A DNA stretch of 64,000 bases from Croceimicrobium sp963977415 (GTDB lineage: Bacteria > Bacteroidota > Bacteroidia > Flavobacteriales > Schleiferiaceae): contig CAXBOS010000001.1 of assembly GCA_963977415.1 (NCBI GenBank), positions 248,001-312,000 of the forward strand. Reading direction: 5' to 3'. The notes beneath the pieces were generated by a model. It worked only from the letters and a program-made list of their open reading frames with translations. It was not told the origin of the DNA and ran no database searches. This document shows positions 18,263 through 25,742 of this stretch, in pieces. Numbering within the stretch: the stretch's first letter is position 1; each line of letters opens with the position of its first letter. Both the position numbers and the translations under genes were made by a program.

Positions 18263-18922
18263 TTAGAAGTTCAGTTTGTTTATTATTTCGGAAGGGCTGT
18301 ATTGATGCAGTCCAGAAATAACAATCTCTGCATCAGCTAAGATTTTAGGGTCGCCAATACCCACGCTGCGAAATCCGCCGGCGCGAGCCGCTTCTATACC
18401 TGCTTGGGAATCTTCAAAAACTACAATGGATTGTGGCTCGATGCCTAAAAACTCGGCTCCCATGCTAAAGACCTGTGGGTCGGGCTTAGAGCGGGTAATT
18501 TTGGTGCCATCAATAATGCATTCGAAAGAATCGTGAATTTGCAGTAAGTTTAAGATCAGCTCGGCATTTTTACTGGCAGAACCTAGTCCTACTCTTAGTT
18601 TAAGGGCTAAAGAGGCGGCAAGAAAATCTTTTGCTCCCGGTAAGGCTTCATCGGAAGACATTTCCTTTACAAATTCTAAATACCAATCATTCTTTTTCGC
18701 CATCATCGCTTCGAAACGCTCTGGCTCGAGGCTGGTGTGGCCCCATTCCAAAATTTTCTCGAGCGATTCTTTGCGGCTTACGCCTTTTAATTTTTCATTA
18801 TCCGCCTCGTCGAAGTGAATGCCTAATTCGGCCGCGAGTCTCTGCCAAGCTTTAAAATGAAATTTAGCGGTGTCAACAATAACGCCATCTAAATCAAATA
18901 GAAAACCTTTAATTGGGGCCAT
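18263..18922 (-). CDS. pgmB: Beta-phosphoglucomutase
   Basis: The 219-residue HAD-superfamily protein begins with the DxD motif FDLDGVIVDT, followed by KFHFKAWQRLAAELG of the helical cap. It also contains GLGSASKN (motif II) and KPDPQVF plus VVFEDSQAGIEAA (motifs III/IV). These match beta-phosphoglucomutase, which converts beta-glucose-1-phosphate to glucose-6-phosphate. It directly follows the kinase gene with no gap and precedes the GH65 gene by four bases, completing the phosphorolytic maltose pathway. It is cytoplasmic, with no unusual features. Confidence 0.92.
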   Translation of the reverse strand: MAPIKGFLFDLDGVIVDTAKFHFKAWQRLAAELGIHFDEADNEKLKGVSRKESLEKILEWGHTSLEPERFEAMMAKKNDWYLEFVKEMSSDEALPGAKDFLAASLALKLRVGLGSASKNAELILNLLQIHDSFECIIDGTKITRSKPDPQVFSMGAEFLGIEPQSIVVFEDSQAGIEAARAGGFRSVGIGDPKILADAEIVISGLHQYSPSEIINKLNF

Positions 18923-19789
18923 TTAGCTAGTTTTTAGTTTCATACGATCACGCCTGTGAAAGTCGATGAGACCATCCACTGGGCGACGAATGATGCGACC
19001 TTTTTTAAGGTCAAAGAAATCAAGAACATCATTTAGAACGGGTTCGAAATGATGCGCTATAGATCCAACAAAGCTAATGGGCACTTTACGTGAATCGGGA
19101 AAAGGCAATACCTGTGTTTCTACAAATTCGCGGAAACCGTTAAATACGATTTGATAGTAGAAAGCGTCGTCGAGGTATTTATGGGCAAAAGGCGCAAATG
19201 ATCCTAAAAACACATTAGCTCCAGTGGGCGCATAAACATTATCGCGGATAATGTTTTTATCTACCTGAAAAGTTTGTTCGAATTCGCGACGGTGCGTTTC
19301 ATTCATTTGATGATAAAGGTAGGCGCGTACCAATCGTTTTCCGATATAGCTCGCCGAACCTTCATCGCCAATTATAAAACCGTAACCTGAATTTCCAGGT
19401 ACTAAATTTTTACCGTCGTAATATACACAGTTACTACCGGTGCCGAGGATGCAAGTAATTTGCGGATCTCCGTTCCAGGTAGCGTAGGCAGAAGCGCGTA
19501 AATCGTGATCTACAAAAATTTCTGCATTAGGGAATCCAGCCTTAAGGCCGATTGCCACTTCTTCGTTAAGTTCGGGTGAAGAGCAACCTGCTCCGTAGAA
19601 AAAAACTTGTTTTACTTCTGCGCCCATAGCGGCTACTTCCTCTACTTTCTGAATTTCTTCCGCCACAAAATGACGGTCGTGAAAATAAGGGTTGAAACCA
19701 ATGGTGCGGATGCGTTTTATTTCTTCGCCATCATCACTTAAAAATACTGCGTCGCACTTGGTACTTCCGCTTTCTGCCAAATATATCAT
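18923..19789 (-). CDS. BadF/BadG-type sugar kinase (probable glucose or GlcNAc kinase)
   Basis: The 288-residue protein has the ASKHA ATPase layout of N-acetylglucosamine-kinase-like BadF/BadG/BcrA/BcrD proteins. It shows an N-terminal phosphate-1 loop ESGSTKCDAVF, then ILGTGSNCVYYDG (phosphate 2) and GFIIGDEGSASYIG (sugar contact and metal region). It lies between GAPDH and beta-phosphoglucomutase, 20 bases after the former. In this operon the unmet need is phosphorylation of the free glucose released by maltose phosphorylase, so a glucokinase role is inferred. The family itself does not fix the substrate. Cytoplasmic. Confidence 0.8.
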   Translation of the reverse strand: MIYLAESGSTKCDAVFLSDDGEEIKRIRTIGFNPYFHDRHFVAEEIQKVEEVAAMGAEVKQVFFYGAGCSSPELNEEVAIGLKAGFPNAEIFVDHDLRASAYATWNGDPQITCILGTGSNCVYYDGKNLVPGNSGYGFIIGDEGSASYIGKRLVRAYLYHQMNETHRREFEQTFQVDKNIIRDNVYAPTGANVFLGSFAPFAHKYLDDAFYYQIVFNGFREFVETQVLPFPDSRKVPISFVGSIAHHFEPVLNDVLDFFDLKKGRIIRRPVDGLIDFHRRDRMKLKTS

Positions 19790-19809
19790 TTACAACAAAT
19801 TAGTGCTTC

Positions 19810-20802
19810 TTAAATAGAAACCATTTTAAGGGCCATATCGGCTAAGCGTGCCGAGTATCCTGCCTCATTATCATACCAACCCACGATTTTGGCCATATTA
19901 CCATTTACGTTGGTTAATTGAGCGTCAAAAATACAGCTATACTTGCTACCAACAATATCGGCAGATACAATAGGGTCTTCTGTATATTCTAAAATGCCTT
20001 TTAAATAGCTATCTGCAGCAGCTTTTATAGTGGCATTAATTTCTTCAATAGTAGTTTCTCTACTCAACTCTACGGTAAGATCGGTAACCGAACCCGTAGG
20101 GGTAGGAACGCGCATGGCGAAGCCATCTAATTTACCTTTCAACTCGGGTAACACAAGACCAACAGCCTTTGCAGCACCAGTGGTGGTAGGAATAATAGAA
20201 AGAGCGGCGGCACGAGCTCTGCGTAAATCGTTATGCGGAGAATCTTGTAGGTTTTGATCAGCCGTGTAGGCATGAGTAGTCGTCATGAAACCCTTTACGA
20301 TACCAAATTTATCGTGCAAAGCTTTAGCCATAGGAGCTAAACAGTTGGTAGTACAGGAAGCATTACTTAAAAATACATCGTCGGCATTTAAGTCGCTATC
20401 ATTTACTCCTAAAACAACGGTTTTAACATCACCTTTCGCAGGGGCACTTAAAAGAACTTTTTTAGCACCCGCCTGACGGTGCAATTCCATCTTTTCGGGA
20501 GAAGTGAAAATACCAGTACATTCTAGTACTAGGTCAATATTCATTTCAGCCCACGGCAAAGAAGCGGGATCGCGCTCAGCCAAAAGTTTAATTTTATGAT
20601 CGCCAATAACTAAGGTATTTCCTTCTAGGCTAACGGTGTGCGGGAAGCGTCCGTGCACAGAATCGTACTTTAATAAATGTAATAGAATTTCTGGCTTGGT
20701 TAAATCGTTGATGGCAACTACGCTAACTTCATTGTTTTCTATGAGGTTACGAAAGGTTAAACGACCAATGCGACCAAAGCCGTTAATTGCGATATTTTTC
20801 AT
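19810..20802 (-). CDS. gap: Glyceraldehyde-3-phosphate dehydrogenase
   Basis: The 330-residue protein has the Rossmann start INGFGRIGRL, the catalytic SNASCTTNCLAP with the active-site Cys, the THAYTADQNLQDSPHNDLRRARAA substrate loop region and the C-terminal WYDNEAGYSARL. It oxidises glyceraldehyde-3-phosphate to 1,3-bisphosphoglycerate with NAD(P)+ and phosphate. Length is normal. It lies 14 bases behind the phosphofructokinase gene in the maltose-phosphorylase operon, so it is probably the copy induced on starch/maltose. Another housekeeping copy may exist outside the window. Confidence 0.95.
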   Translation of the reverse strand: MKNIAINGFGRIGRLTFRNLIENNEVSVVAINDLTKPEILLHLLKYDSVHGRFPHTVSLEGNTLVIGDHKIKLLAERDPASLPWAEMNIDLVLECTGIFTSPEKMELHRQAGAKKVLLSAPAKGDVKTVVLGVNDSDLNADDVFLSNASCTTNCLAPMAKALHDKFGIVKGFMTTTHAYTADQNLQDSPHNDLRRARAAALSIIPTTTGAAKAVGLVLPELKGKLDGFAMRVPTPTGSVTDLTVELSRETTIEEINATIKAAADSYLKGILEYTEDPIVSADIVGSKYSCIFDAQLTNVNGNMAKIVGWYDNEAGYSARLADMALKMVSI

Positions 20803-20816
20803 TTTTGATTATTTAC

Positions 20817-21800
20817 TTAAGTTGATAAAATTTTAAGAATGCGATTGAGCTCCATGTCTATTTTGCTCTTACTTTCAATCGCCTTGTCAAAAGGGGTGAA
20901 AAGTAGTTTATGATTAACCATGCCAATCATTTCCCCTTGGCGACCTTCGCGCAAAGCTTCCACTGCGGCTACGCCTAGTTGACTCGCCAATACGCGATCT
21001 AAGCAGCTGGGAGAGCCGCCGCGTTGAAGATGACCAAGGATAGTGATTTTAGAATCCCATTGCGGGTAGCGTTCACGTACTTTTTGGGCAACCGTCCAAG
21101 TATCTCCCAATTTGTTTCCTTCGGAAACAATAATAATACGGTTCATTTTATTGTTGTTGGCACCTTTCTCCAATTCTTGGTAAAGGTCTTCCATGGGTTG
21201 ATCTTCTTCGGGTAAAACCACATCTAAAGCTCCGGAGGCTAAACCGGTTCTTAGCGCGATAAATCCAGAATCACGTCCCATTACCTCCACAAAAAAGAGG
21301 CGATTATGCGATTCGGCTGTATCGCGAATTTTGTCTACACAGTCAATTACCACATTACAGGCCGTATCAAAGCCAATGGTGAAATCAGTGCCAGCTAAAT
21401 CGTTATCAATCGTGCCGGGCAGACCCATTACAGGAATGTCAAACTCTTGACTGAAGTACATCCCACCTGTAAAAGTTCCGTTTCCTCCAATTAAAACCAA
21501 GGCGTCAATTCCGCGGTCTACCAAGTGTTGATATGCCTTTTTACGGCCTTCTTTGGTTTTAAACTCTTCAGATCGTGAGGATTTTAATACTGTACCCCCG
21601 CGATTTAATATATTTTTTACCGATCTTGCGTTTAATTCGAGGATGCGGTTCTCTATTAGGCCCTGATATCCTTCGTAAATTCCGAATACACGTAAATTAT
21701 AGTAATTTGCAGCTCTAACTACCGCACGAATCGCGGCATTCATTCCTGGAGCATCTCCCCCGGAGGTTAAAACTCCAATTGATTTTATCTCTTTTGACAT
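20817..21800 (-). CDS. pfkA: ATP-dependent 6-phosphofructokinase
   Basis: The 327-residue protein has GVLTSGGDAPGMNAAIRAVV (ATP site), IGGNGTFTGG, the catalytic loop GTIDNDLAGTD and EVMGRDSGFIA, all typical of bacterial PfkA. It phosphorylates fructose-6-phosphate to fructose-1,6-bisphosphate. It is the first gene of the five-gene operon. A TAnnTTTG element lies 20 bases before the start, and the operator at 21827-21843 touches that element. Glycine after the first Asp in GGDAPG is the usual ATP-type signature, so PPi use is unlikely. Confidence 0.94.
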   Translation of the reverse strand: MSKEIKSIGVLTSGGDAPGMNAAIRAVVRAANYYNLRVFGIYEGYQGLIENRILELNARSVKNILNRGGTVLKSSRSEEFKTKEGRKKAYQHLVDRGIDALVLIGGNGTFTGGMYFSQEFDIPVMGLPGTIDNDLAGTDFTIGFDTACNVVIDCVDKIRDTAESHNRLFFVEVMGRDSGFIALRTGLASGALDVVLPEEDQPMEDLYQELEKGANNNKMNRIIIVSEGNKLGDTWTVAQKVRERYPQWDSKITILGHLQRGGSPSCLDRVLASQLGVAAVEALREGRQGEMIGMVNHKLLFTPFDKAIESKSKIDMELNRILKILST

Positions 21801-21819
21801 TGTTGCTGTAGTGATTGAG

Positions 21820-21827
21820 CAAACTTA
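21820..21827 (-). promoter_or_regulatory. -7 element of pfkA operon promoter
   Basis: On the minus strand it reads TAAGTTTG, an exact TAnnTTTG match, 20 bases before the pfkA start codon. Its outer base is shared with the operator at 21827-21843, a placement expected to hinder polymerase when the operator is occupied. Confidence 0.7.
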
Positions 21828-21843
21828 GTGTAAATTTTACACT
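21827..21843. promoter_or_regulatory. Operator of the maltose/starch regulon (copy 2, perfect palindrome)
   Basis: AGTGTAAATTTTACACT is a perfect 17-bp palindrome (half-sites AGTGTA and TACACT, five-base centre). It sits between the divergent promoters of the pfkA-gap-kinase-pgmB-phosphorylase operon and the Nudix regulator/amylase operon. Its centre is 24 bases upstream of the regulator's -7 element, exactly the distance seen at the susC promoter. Confidence 0.8.
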
Positions 21844-21858
21844 TGCGAAAAAAAATAC

Positions 21859-21866
21859 TACTTTTG
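21859..21866 (+). promoter_or_regulatory. -7 element of regulator/amylase promoter
   Basis: TACTTTTG matches TAnnTTTG and lies 41 bases before the GTG start of the Nudix regulator. The same octamer occurs at the susC promoter, with the operator at the same distance. Confidence 0.7.
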
Positions 21867-21907
21867 CCATAGAATTTTGAAACCATCTCCCCCAATTACT
21901 CAAAAAA

Positions 21908-22603
21908 GTGACGACGAAAAATGTAAACCCCAATGTTTCGGTCGATTGCGTTGTTTTCGGCTTCGATAATGAAAAGTTAAAGGTATTGCTCATCGAGCAA
22001 AAGCTATCAGATAAAGAAAAAGTTCAATTGGCCCTTCCGGGTGATTTGATTGTAGATGATGAAGGTCTTGATGAGGCGGCCAACCGCGTATTATTTGAGA
22101 TAAGTGGCCTTTCTGGAATCTTCTTACAACAGTATAGAGCCTTTGGTGATCCGGATCGTGTAAGTGATATTAAGGATTTAGACTGGCTGAAGAGCTACCG
22201 TTCTAACCCCCAAGCGCGTGTAATTACCGTAGCTTATATGGCCTTAGTGAAAATGGAGGATTTTAGTCCTGAGGCAAGCTCTTTTGCGGAAAGAGTATTT
22301 TGGCAAGATATCGAAGAAACGCCCCAGCTGGCTTTCGACCACAATAAAATTCTTTTTGAGGCTTTAGAGCGTCTGCGCGATGACTTTGTAAATTATAAAA
22401 CAGGTTTCGAATTATTACCCGAAAAATTTACCTTGGGTCATATCCAAAGGCTTTACGAAACAATTTTAGGGAAGGACCTTGATAAGCGAAACTTCCGGAA
22501 GAAGATTCTCAAAGAGAAACTGGTTTCGCCCACCAATCAGAAACAAACTGGGGTTTTACACAAGCCCGCAGTACTTTATAAATTAAACCATGAAAAAGTT
22601 TAA
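21908..22603 (+). CDS. Nudix-type transcriptional regulator (NrtR/AraR-like)
   Basis: The 231-residue protein has an N-terminal Nudix fold (about 8-150, starting NPNVSVDCVVFGFDNEKL) and a C-terminal winged-helix region (about 160-225, with FTLGHIQRLYETILGKDLDKRNFRKKIL), the NrtR regulator architecture. The Nudix box GDLIVDDEGLDEAANRVLFE lacks the normal REUxEE core, so pyrophosphatase activity is probably lost and the domain would act as a ligand sensor. From established knowledge, related Nudix regulators in Bacteroides sense sugars. The start is GTG at 21908: no in-frame ATG exists between it and the upstream TGA at 21878. It overlaps the amylase gene by 14 bases and faces the operator at 21827-21843. 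Maltose or a glycolytic intermediate as ligand is inference. Confidence 0.85.
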   Translation: MTTKNVNPNVSVDCVVFGFDNEKLKVLLIEQKLSDKEKVQLALPGDLIVDDEGLDEAANRVLFEISGLSGIFLQQYRAFGDPDRVSDIKDLDWLKSYRSNPQARVITVAYMALVKMEDFSPEASSFAERVFWQDIEETPQLAFDHNKILFEALERLRDDFVNYKTGFELLPEKFTLGHIQRLYETILGKDLDKRNFRKKILKEKLVSPTNQKQTGVLHKPAVLYKLNHEKV

Positions 22604-24503
22604 TAGAATTTTATGTAAGACCCTTTTTATGGGTCTTTTTTTTGCTCCATTTTCGGCTTGTCAGGAAGTAGACTTGGAAATTAAAAACACCTTGCCTCCC
22701 GCTTGGGCAGAAGAGGTTATTTGGTATCAGATTTTTGTAGAACGTTTTCATAACGGCGATACCAGCAATGATCCGCGCCCCATTGATATTGCCGGCGCTT
22801 ATGCTAATCCCTTACCTGCAAATTGGAAAACTACTCCATGGGGCCAAGATTGGTATGCCGATGATGCGTATTTTGCCGCTTTAGATAGCCTTAAAGATTG
22901 GAACGGAAATCCAATCAATACTTTCGATGCAAAATTGCAGTTTCGTCGCTACGGGGGCGACTTGGCAGGGGTTTTACAAAAACTCGATTACCTTGATTCT
23001 TTGGGAGTAACGGCACTCTATTTCAATCCAATAAATGATGCGCCTTCTTTGCATAAATACGATGCACGCAATTGGCGACATATCGATATTAATTTTGGGC
23101 CAAGCCCAGATGCGGATAAAGAAATTATCGCCCAAGAAGACCCCGCTGACCCGAGCACTTGGCGTTTTACCAGCGCGGATAGCCTTTTCCTGAAGTTAAT
23201 TGAAGCTGTTCATCAGCGTGGTATGCGCCTCATAATTGATTTTTCGTGGAATCATACCGGTAATGAGTTTTGGGCATGGCAAGATTTAGTAGAAAAACAG
23301 GAAACATCCGCTTATCGCGATTGGTACTGGGTAAAAAATTGGGATAATCCCACAACAGACAGTAATGAATTTGCTTATCGAGGCTGGTTTGGCGTGCCCA
23401 CCTTGCCCGAGATTAAGGAAACCCATGCGCTCGATCATTCGGCCGATATTCAGGCTTTCGAAGGAAATATATACAGTCAAGCGGTAAAGGACCATATTTT
23501 CGCCATCACCCAACGCTGGCTCGACCCGAACGGCGATGGCAATCCCGAAGATGGAGTAGACGGCTTTCGCCTAGATGTGGCAGCAGAAATACCCCTCGGT
23601 TTTTGGCGCGATTACCGAAAAGTCGTAAAAGATCTTAATCCACAAGCTTATCTAATTGGCGAAGTATGGTGGAAGAAATTCCCCCACGATTTATTAAACC
23701 CCGCCCCTTATTTGGAAGGTGATATTTTCGATGCCGTAATGAATTATCGCTGGTATAGAGCAGCTCGTTCTTATTTCAATCCTTCCCCAGACTCTAGCGG
23801 GGTTAAAGAGCTGACAGATAGCCTAATATCCTTTTCACGCAATTTGCGTTACGGCTCGAGTCTCGCATTAATGAATATCAGTTCTAGTCATGATGTGCCC
23901 CGATTGTCGACGTCTCTCTACAATAATAACCTCTATAAATTCGATGCGAAAGTTTCACAAAATTCGCAGTATAAGATTAATAAACCGGATGCCTATACCG
24001 GTCAAAAACAGAAGGCCTTATTGTTGCACCAATTTACTTATGTTGGTGCTCCGCAAATTTATGGTGGCGATGAAATGGGCATGTGGGGCGCCGACGATCC
24101 CGATAACCGCAAACCCCTAATTTGGCCCGAGCTAGAGTTTCAAAATGAAAGTGAACATCCCTTAGGTTTAGATCGCCCTAGCGATGAGGTGGTTTTCGAT
24201 ACCACCTTGTTTAACTATTATCGCGAATTAATTAGCCTGCGACGTCGCCACCAAGCTTTACAAAAAGGCAAACTGGAGTTTTTACGCGATTTCGAAAAGC
24301 AGGGCCTTTTGGTTTATGAAAGAACTTGGGAAGATGAGCAATTGCTCTGCATCTTTAATAATACGGGGCAGATAAAAACATGGTTTTCCCCATCTGCGCA
24401 AGCGGATTATAAAGTGCTTATGAGTAGCCTAGCTATGCCCGAAAGGCGAGAAGATGGCGGTTTTGATATCGCTCCTTTAAGTGGCTTAGTCTTGTCGTAT
24501 TAA
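22590..24503 (+). CDS. GH13 alpha-amylase lipoprotein
   Basis: The 637-residue protein starts with a lipoprotein-like signal MKKFNRILCKTLFMGLFFAP ending FSACQ. The GH13 motifs are IWYQIFVERFHNGD, DFSWNHTG (region I), DGFRLDVAAE (region II, nucleophile Asp), IGEVWW (region III, acid/base Glu) and ISSSHDVPR (region IV Asp). It resembles neopullulanase/cyclomaltodextrinase-like amylases with an insertion before region I. Its ATG overlaps the end of the regulator gene (14 bases), implying translational coupling. It is the third amylase of the window and presumably acts at the outer membrane or in the periplasm on maltodextrins. Confidence 0.9.
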   Translation: MKKFNRILCKTLFMGLFFAPFSACQEVDLEIKNTLPPAWAEEVIWYQIFVERFHNGDTSNDPRPIDIAGAYANPLPANWKTTPWGQDWYADDAYFAALDSLKDWNGNPINTFDAKLQFRRYGGDLAGVLQKLDYLDSLGVTALYFNPINDAPSLHKYDARNWRHIDINFGPSPDADKEIIAQEDPADPSTWRFTSADSLFLKLIEAVHQRGMRLIIDFSWNHTGNEFWAWQDLVEKQETSAYRDWYWVKNWDNPTTDSNEFAYRGWFGVPTLPEIKETHALDHSADIQAFEGNIYSQAVKDHIFAITQRWLDPNGDGNPEDGVDGFRLDVAAEIPLGFWRDYRKVVKDLNPQAYLIGEVWWKKFPHDLLNPAPYLEGDIFDAVMNYRWYRAARSYFNPSPDSSGVKELTDSLISFSRNLRYGSSLALMNISSSHDVPRLSTSLYNNNLYKFDAKVSQNSQYKINKPDAYTGQKQKALLLHQFTYVGAPQIYGGDEMGMWGADDPDNRKPLIWPELEFQNESEHPLGLDRPSDEVVFDTTLFNYYRELISLRRRHQALQKGKLEFLRDFEKQGLLVYERTWEDEQLLCIFNNTGQIKTWFSPSAQADYKVLMSSLAMPERREDGGFDIAPLSGLVLSY

Positions 24504-24522
24504 TCGGATACTATAATGTTTC

Positions 24523-24551
24523 TTAAAAAGCCACTGCTAGGGCTCTTTTAA
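24523..24551 (+). terminator. Possible rho-independent terminator
   Basis: TTAAAAAGCC and GGCT-C-TTTTA can pair with one bulged base around an eight-base loop, followed by a short A/T tract. It lies 20 bases after the third amylase gene. The stem is weak, so confidence is limited. Confidence 0.45.
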
Positions 24552-24581
24552 AAAGCGTTTTTCTACCCCTAAGCCCTTCGC

Positions 24582-24667
24582 TATAGCCCGCAATTGCTTC
24601 ACCGCTCTGGCTTAAACCCACTATTTATAAGAGGGCTGAGGCCTAATTTTACATTGAACTCAGGTTA
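24582..24667 (+). repeat. Dispersed intergenic repeat, copy 2
   Basis: This is the partner of 15361-15445 in opposite orientation. Shared blocks include TTCACCGCT, GGCTTAAA, CTATTTATA and GAGGCCTAATTTTACAT. Both copies follow directly after the 3' end of a gene and are non-coding. Confidence 0.6.
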
Positions 24668-24924
24668 GAGCTAAGGTTTAAAGTATTATGCCATTTAATT
24701 TCTTTGAAATTGCTTCAGAAGGTCGAAAAACCCTTCCGAGATAAAAATTAGTGATTAACACCCTATGCCTTAGGTTATTCGTAATTTAATTGCCCTTACA
24801 CTAATTCAATGAGTCTATTTATTAGATTTGGGAGGCTATAATTTTGTTCTTTCTGCTTTCTTGATCAATTGAGCTTATCCTTATCGAGGAGTGGGGTAGT
24901 AGGAAGAAAATTGGGGATAAAACA

Positions 24925-24935
24925 TGTTGGCACAA
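24925..24935. repeat. Left half of 11-bp inverted repeat flanking the TonB-domain gene
   Basis: TGTTGGCACAA here is the exact reverse complement of TTGTGCCAACA at 25642-25652. The two bracket a single gene, with 9 bases to its start codon and 4 bases after its stop. The TTGGCA core recurs at 25698-25704 and 30738-30744. Confidence 0.65.
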
Positions 24936-24944
24936 ATTAAAATT

Positions 24945-25637
24945 ATGAGAAGAATATTAACTATCTGCCTATGCTTATTGTTAGCAAACTTGTATAGCCA
25001 AAATAAAACGGTTATTGAGTCAGACACAATGAACCTAGTCGACAATAATGGTTTAAAGCAAGGAATTTGGATATTGACAGATAAGAATGGCAATACGCGT
25101 ATGAAGTGTAATTACATCGATAACAAAATTGATAAAACTATTAATTACTATATGGACGATCAGATTAAACTGATCTACACAATTGGTGAAAATGGAAATT
25201 TCTCATGGTCATATATTTTAAACGAATCGGATACAATAAGAGGTGTTACCAAGTATATTGATAGTAAATTCAGACTATTACTTGAAAATGGAGAACAATT
25301 AGACAATAAAACCAATGTTGAAATTATAACAATTTCTGAAGTATTTCCAACCTACTATGGAGGAGATATGGCTATGTATAAATACATCCAAGAGAATTTA
25401 ATATATCCAGAAAAAGCAAAAAGGAAAGGTAAGACAGGTAAAGTTATAGTGCAATTCACAATTGACCAAAATGGTGGTATAACAAATGTTAAAGTCATTG
25501 AAAGTTCTAGTAAAATATTTAACAACGAAGCTTTAAGAGTAGTTCAGCAAATGCCCAATTGGAGGCCAGGACACCAGAGAGGAAAAATGGTTAAAGTCAC
25601 TATGAACCTTCCTATATCGTTTAATTTAAATAATTAA
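24945..25637 (+). CDS. Secreted TonB C-terminal domain protein
   Basis: The start is taken at the ATG at 24945, which gives the signal peptide MRRILTICLCLLLANLYSQ. The frame could start at 24924, but that ATG lies within the inverted repeat. The protein has about 230 residues. The middle part resembles MORN-like antitoxin-type repeats seen in Bacteroidota TonB fusions (GLKQGIWILTDKNGNTRM). The last 90 residues are a TonB C-terminal domain (AKRKGKTGKVIVQFTIDQNG, ending MVKVTMNLPISFNL). There is no membrane anchor beyond the signal, so it is not a classical energy transducer. It is the first gene of the AT-rich island and is enclosed by 11-bp inverted repeats. Function unknown. Confidence 0.75.
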   Translation: MRRILTICLCLLLANLYSQNKTVIESDTMNLVDNNGLKQGIWILTDKNGNTRMKCNYIDNKIDKTINYYMDDQIKLIYTIGENGNFSWSYILNESDTIRGVTKYIDSKFRLLLENGEQLDNKTNVEIITISEVFPTYYGGDMAMYKYIQENLIYPEKAKRKGKTGKVIVQFTIDQNGGITNVKVIESSSKIFNNEALRVVQQMPNWRPGHQRGKMVKVTMNLPISFNLNN

Positions 25638-25641
25638 AAAC

Positions 25642-25704
25642 TTGTGCCAACAAAACCTATACTGCATACCCTGCGGGATACGCAGCATAGCCAAACCGTT
25701 GGCA
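25642..25704. repeat. Cassette-boundary-like palindromic site A
   Basis: The segment has outer arms TGCCAAC and GTTGGCA and an inner imperfect stem CTATACTGCATACCC against GGGATACGCAGCATAG. The left side carries CAACAAAACCTA and the right side AAACCGTTGGCA. The same two motifs frame site B at 30616-30744. It lies between the TonB-domain gene and the WG-repeat gene. The layout resembles recombination sites of gene cassettes, although the canonical integron core RYYYAAC/GTTRRRY is not matched. Confidence 0.55.
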
Positions 25705-25742
25705 AACATTTTGAATGCAACAGGAAACACAAAATAACAACC

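Noticed and set aside
22553..22560. TTTTACAC inside the regulator gene as an operator
   Set aside because: A single half-site within coding sequence with no partner at the right spacing.
25642..25704. Canonical integron attC site
   Set aside because: The outer arms do not match RYYYAAC and GTTRRRY, and no integron integrase is in the window. Kept only as a cassette-like site.
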